From: Candidatus Rubneribacter avistercoris
GTDB lineage: Bacteria > Actinomycetota > Coriobacteriia > Coriobacteriales > Eggerthellaceae
DNA length: 64,000 nt
Direction of reading: 5' to 3'
NCBI GenBank assembly: GCA_019115845.1
Contig: DXCU01000063.1
Coordinates: 32,538-96,537, forward strand
The notes under the pieces are model-generated. The model saw nothing but the letters and a program-made list of their open reading frames with translations, was not told the DNA's origin and made no database searches. A program made the position numbers and the translations under genes. Positions 61,661-64,000 of the stretch are shown here, one piece after another (position 1 is the stretch's first letter; every line of letters starts with the position of its first letter).

Positions 61661-62845
61661 ATGGCCGAGTATCGCAGATCCATCGTGAATACCCTTGTCA
61701 ACCGCATGCACGAGCCGCGCCGCTTTATCCAAATGCTCATCGGTCCGCGGCAAACGGGCAAGAGCACCGCCCTTCGGCAGGCAGTCGAGCATCTGGACCT
61801 TCCCTGCCATGTTGCGCTTGCCAGCATCGACTCCTCCAGCCGCGACTGGCTGCGCGCGCAGTGGCTGCAAGCACGCGGCCTGGTTACCGAGCGCACGCCC
61901 GCAGCAGTGCTGGTGGTTGACGAGGTGCAGCTGGTCAGCCAGTGGTCGGCCGTCGTGAAGGAGCTGTGGGACGAGGATGCCTGGAGCGGCATCGATCTTC
62001 GGGTGGTTTTGAGCGGCTCCTCGTCGCTTCTGCTCCAGAAGGGCCTGACGGAGGGGCTTACAGGAAGATTCGAGGTCATCCGCTGCACCCATTGGGGGTT
62101 TGCCGAATGCGAGGACGCCTTCGGATTCTCGCTTGACGACTTTCTGCTGTTCGGCGGCTATCCGGGAGGTGCGCCGCTGCGCGACGACGAAAGCCGCTGG
62201 CTTGCCTACCTCAACGACTCCGTCATTGAGCCGAGCATAGCGAAGGACGTCATCGCTCTCGAAGAAGTGCGCAAACCGGCGCTCATGCGCAGGCTGTTCC
62301 AGGTGGGCGCTCCCTACTCCGGACAGGAGCTGTCCTATCGCAAGATCCTCGGACAGCTCGACGATGCCGGCAACACCACCACCATCGCGCACTACCTCGA
62401 CTTGCTCCACGGCGCGGGACTGCTCTGCGGCCTGCAGAAACACGATCCCAAGCTCATCCGGGCAAAGGCAAGCTCGCCGCGCCTTGCAGTGCACGACACC
62501 TCCCTCATGACCGCGACGTACGGCGCCTATCGCAGCTTTTTGCTCACCGACCCCGAGCGCAAGGGCCGTCTGGTCGAAAGCGCCGTGGGGGCGTTTCTGC
62601 TCGCCCAATCCGCGCAGCAGCACTTTGACGTGCGCTGGTGGCGCGAAGGGTCCAGCGAGGTTGATTTTGTGCTGGAGAAGGGCGGAGCCGTGACGGCGAT
62701 CGAGGTGAAGAGCGGGCGTGTGAAATCGCTCAAGGGTCTGACGGCTTTCGTGAACCACGTCCCGCACGCCAAAGCGTTGGTGGTGGGGTCGAGCGCCTGT
62801 CCTTTGGAGGCGTTCCTCCGAGGCGAGGTGCCGTTGTTCTCTTAA
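61661..62845 (+). CDS. AAA/DUF4143 ATPase, copy 5
   Basis: A 394-residue ATPase: P-loop LIGPRQTGKSTALRQAV, Walker B AVLVVDEVQLVSQW, a VVLSGSSSLL sensor strand, and LFGGYPGGAPL. The C-terminal SEVDFVLEKGGAVTAIEVKSG is the DUF4143 nuclease-like motif. It is a different subfamily (GPRQTGKST) from copies 1-4. ATG 61661 after AAAGG; the frame runs back to 61601 through the repeat but that has no ribosome site. Confidence 0.9.
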   Translation: MAEYRRSIVNTLVNRMHEPRRFIQMLIGPRQTGKSTALRQAVEHLDLPCHVALASIDSSSRDWLRAQWLQARGLVTERTPAAVLVVDEVQLVSQWSAVVKELWDEDAWSGIDLRVVLSGSSSLLLQKGLTEGLTGRFEVIRCTHWGFAECEDAFGFSLDDFLLFGGYPGGAPLRDDESRWLAYLNDSVIEPSIAKDVIALEEVRKPALMRRLFQVGAPYSGQELSYRKILGQLDDAGNTTTIAHYLDLLHGAGLLCGLQKHDPKLIRAKASSPRLAVHDTSLMTATYGAYRSFLLTDPERKGRLVESAVGAFLLAQSAQQHFDVRWWREGSSEVDFVLEKGGAVTAIEVKSGRVKSLKGLTAFVNHVPHAKALVVGSSACPLEAFLRGEVPLFS

Positions 62846-63058
62846 AGACACGAGCGCTCGCAACGAGCGCAGATGGCACAACGAATCCGCAGACTCCCCT
62901 TGAGCACCCTCGGGCGCCCCGCGCGGAGGCGGCCTCCCGTTTGCAAGGGGGGGTTCGGGGAGGGAGGCCGCGCCCGCACGGGGCGCCCGTGGGCGTGCGG
63001 GCACAGGGTGACACACAGGGAGGGCGACACAGAGTGACGCAGTGCCCGGCGACGCAGC
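62846..63058. other. gene-free spacer
   Basis: A 213-base stretch between ATPase gene 5 and the parS-linked repeats. GGCGGCC...GGCCGCGCC complements near 62927-62973 (GGAGGCGGCCTCCC, then GGGAGGCCGCGCC) form a possible terminator. No ORF supported. Confidence 0.4.
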
Positions 63059-63160
63059 GGTGACGCAGGACGGTGACGCAGGACGGGGATCACGTGACGC
63101 AGGACGGGGATAACGTCACGCTCAGGGTGACGCAGGACGGGGACAACGTCACGCTCCAGG
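63059..63160. repeat. short direct repeats beside parS
   Basis: GGTGACGCAGGAC(GGGGA) recurs at 63059, 63072, 63093 and 63126, with GTCACGCTC inserts at 63115 and 63148. Irregular 13-33-base spacing. A tandem, iteron-like patch. Confidence 0.75.
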
Positions 63161-63175
63161 CGCCCAGAGGGAGGA

Positions 63176-63191
63176 TGTTTCACGTGAAACA
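63176..63191. promoter_or_regulatory. parS site 1
   Basis: TGTTTCACGTGAAACA, the exact consensus of chromosomal parS bound by ParB in most bacteria. parS sites cluster near oriC, so this suggests an origin-proximal position. Confidence 0.9.
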
Positions 63192-63255
63192 TCCGGGGGG
63201 CGTTGCCGCCATGGCGCTTTGCCTTGCGTGAAGCAGAGGAGGTGCTGCGCGATTT

Positions 63256-63271
63256 TGTTTCACGTGAAACG
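63256..63271. promoter_or_regulatory. parS site 2
   Basis: TGTTTCACGTGAAACG, one base off the perfect site, exactly 80 bp from site 1. Confidence 0.85.
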
Positions 63272-63364
63272 TCTGAAAAGAAGCGAGGGGGCGCCTCCCC
63301 TCCCATGCACCCGCAGGAGGATGGGCATGCGCACACGTCTCCCGCGGGTGCGAGGATGCGGGCG

Positions 63365-64000
63365 CTAGTAGAACATGAACACGGAAAGCCCCAGCTCGTA
63401 GAAGACCACGCGCAGGCAGACCGCGCCCGCGAGGGCGCAGGCGACGGCCACGGCGCCCCAGAGCCTCCAGTTGCCGGACCTCCTGCCCATGAAGGCGGCG
63501 GCCAGCGGAACCAGGCCGCCGATCACCACGGCGCCCGCCCAGAGCAGCGGCGCCTGCGCCGCAACGACGGCCGCCGCGTCGGCCATGCCGGCCGTCGGGT
63601 GCGTCGGGTCGAAGTAGAACCCGACCTCGGCGAAGGCGCCGGCGCTCGCCTGCAGGGAGGCCGCGAAGGCCACGGCCGTCACGGCCCCGAGGGCGGTCCC
63701 GGCGAGGGCCGGGAGGCCGGCCGGCGCCGTCTCGTCGCCGACCGCGGCCATGACGAGGGCCATGGTGCAGGGGCCGAGCGCGCAGGCGTTGCCCAGCACG
63801 TAGAGGATCCAAAGCACCGAGTCCCACGCGGGGCGGGCGGCCATGGTGTAGCTGTGCGCCATGACGGCCACGAGCGCGGCGCACACGGCGACCGCCACCC
63901 AGCACAGCCACTTCGGCACGGTGGCCCCGTCGTCCGAGCGGCGCATCACCACCAGGTAGGCGATAGCCACGACCGCGAGCACCACAATCGCTATCAGCTC
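63365..64000 (-). CDS. DmsC-like membrane anchor of a molybdoenzyme (5' end outside window)
   Basis: The frame is open to the right edge, so the N-terminus is missing. 212 residues are visible, with about six membrane segments; the pattern VPKWLCWVAVAVCAALVAVM, SYTMAARPAWDSVLWILYVL and GNWRLWGAVAVACALAGAVC is typical of DmsC (DMSO reductase anchor), usually about 280 residues. It takes electrons from menaquinol to FeS and catalytic subunits, expected upstream (outside the window). It is separate from the NrfD-type operon at 17.7 kb. Confidence 0.85.
   Translation of the reverse strand, partial: ELIAIVVLAVVAIAYLVVMRRSDDGATVPKWLCWVAVAVCAALVAVMAHSYTMAARPAWDSVLWILYVLGNACALGPCTMALVMAAVGDETAPAGLPALAGTALGAVTAVAFAASLQASAGAFAEVGFYFDPTHPTAGMADAAAVVAAQAPLLWAGAVVIGGLVPLAAAFMGRRSGNWRLWGAVAVACALAGAVCLRVVFYELGLSVFMFY

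Noticed and set aside
62842..63336. A minus-strand ORF with repeated VIPVLRH segments
   Set aside because: The repeats come from non-coding DNA repeats and both parS sites lie inside it; no ribosome site.
1..64000. tRNA, rRNA or prophage genes
   Set aside because: No T-loop/anticodon patterns, rRNA stretches, integrase, terminase or capsid genes were recognised by eye.

Overview
The window is chromosomal DNA from a high-GC Gram-positive actinobacterium. The gene content fits the family Eggerthellaceae (class Coriobacteriia): a Tat-exported DMSO-reductase-type molybdoenzyme operon plus a second DmsC-like anchor, a fused 2-hydroxyacyl-CoA dehydratase activase, lectin-like-domain papain-type surface proteases ending in LAxTG-type sorting tails, and several AAA/DUF4143 ATPases. 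Family placement is inference from gene content; no rRNA or tRNA gene was recognised. Two parS sites (63.2 kb) and several housekeeping genes suggest that the replication origin is not far away.

Layout. 1-4969 (minus) is an operon resembling the E. coli fdrA/ylbE/ylbF (allFGH, oxamate carbamoyltransferase) set plus a pair of DUF5058-type membrane proteins; a divergent LysR regulator and an MHS-type transporter follow (5190-7454). 7455-8546 is a scarred accessory patch: a palindromic repeat, a duplicated rsmA 3' end, a stump of an XRE gene and an HxlR regulator. 8535-12978 (minus) is the housekeeping run metG-tatD-flavodoxin-rsmA. 13.1-16.2 kb holds an XRE/membrane-protein pair and two alpha/beta hydrolases. 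16.2-22.9 kb has visibly lower GC: a possible small RNA, a MerR regulator, and a MerR-type promoter driving a molybdopterin oxidoreductase / FeS / NrfD / TorD operon. 23-30.7 kb contains a secreted peptidoglycan-hydrolase-like protein, a YgjP-type metallopeptidase, rsmI, psiE, a free-standing 41-residue LASTG peptide, an aldehyde dehydrogenase and two CmpB-like membrane proteins.

30.8-41.7 kb (minus) is a surface-protease island: two papain-family (C1) lectin-like proteins and a subtilisin, each with a sorting-type C-terminus; a fourth member lies at 51.6-53.8 kb. 41.8-48.3 kb is the most unusual part: four AAA/DUF4143 ATPase genes in a row. Three of the four have a promoter embedded in a direct-repeat array with a period of exactly 23 bp but a gene-specific sequence. 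Two duplicated intergenic cassettes carry further 23-bp arrays with no ATPase gene of their own. A fifth ATPase (61.7 kb) has a 24-bp perfect palindrome plus a 21-bp-spaced partial copy. This looks like a family of self-regulating, recombining ATPase cassettes.

The rest comprises a LytS-type kinase with a SARP-like response regulator (48.4-50.7 kb), a glutathione peroxidase, a 1695-residue CoA-dehydratase activase with a TetR regulator (54.1-59.9 kb), birA, a second copy of the palindromic element whose interior is inverted relative to the first (61.1-61.4 kb), two parS sites 80 bp apart, and a DmsC-like anchor running off the right end. Large antisense ORFs throughout are products of GC-rich codon use and were left out.
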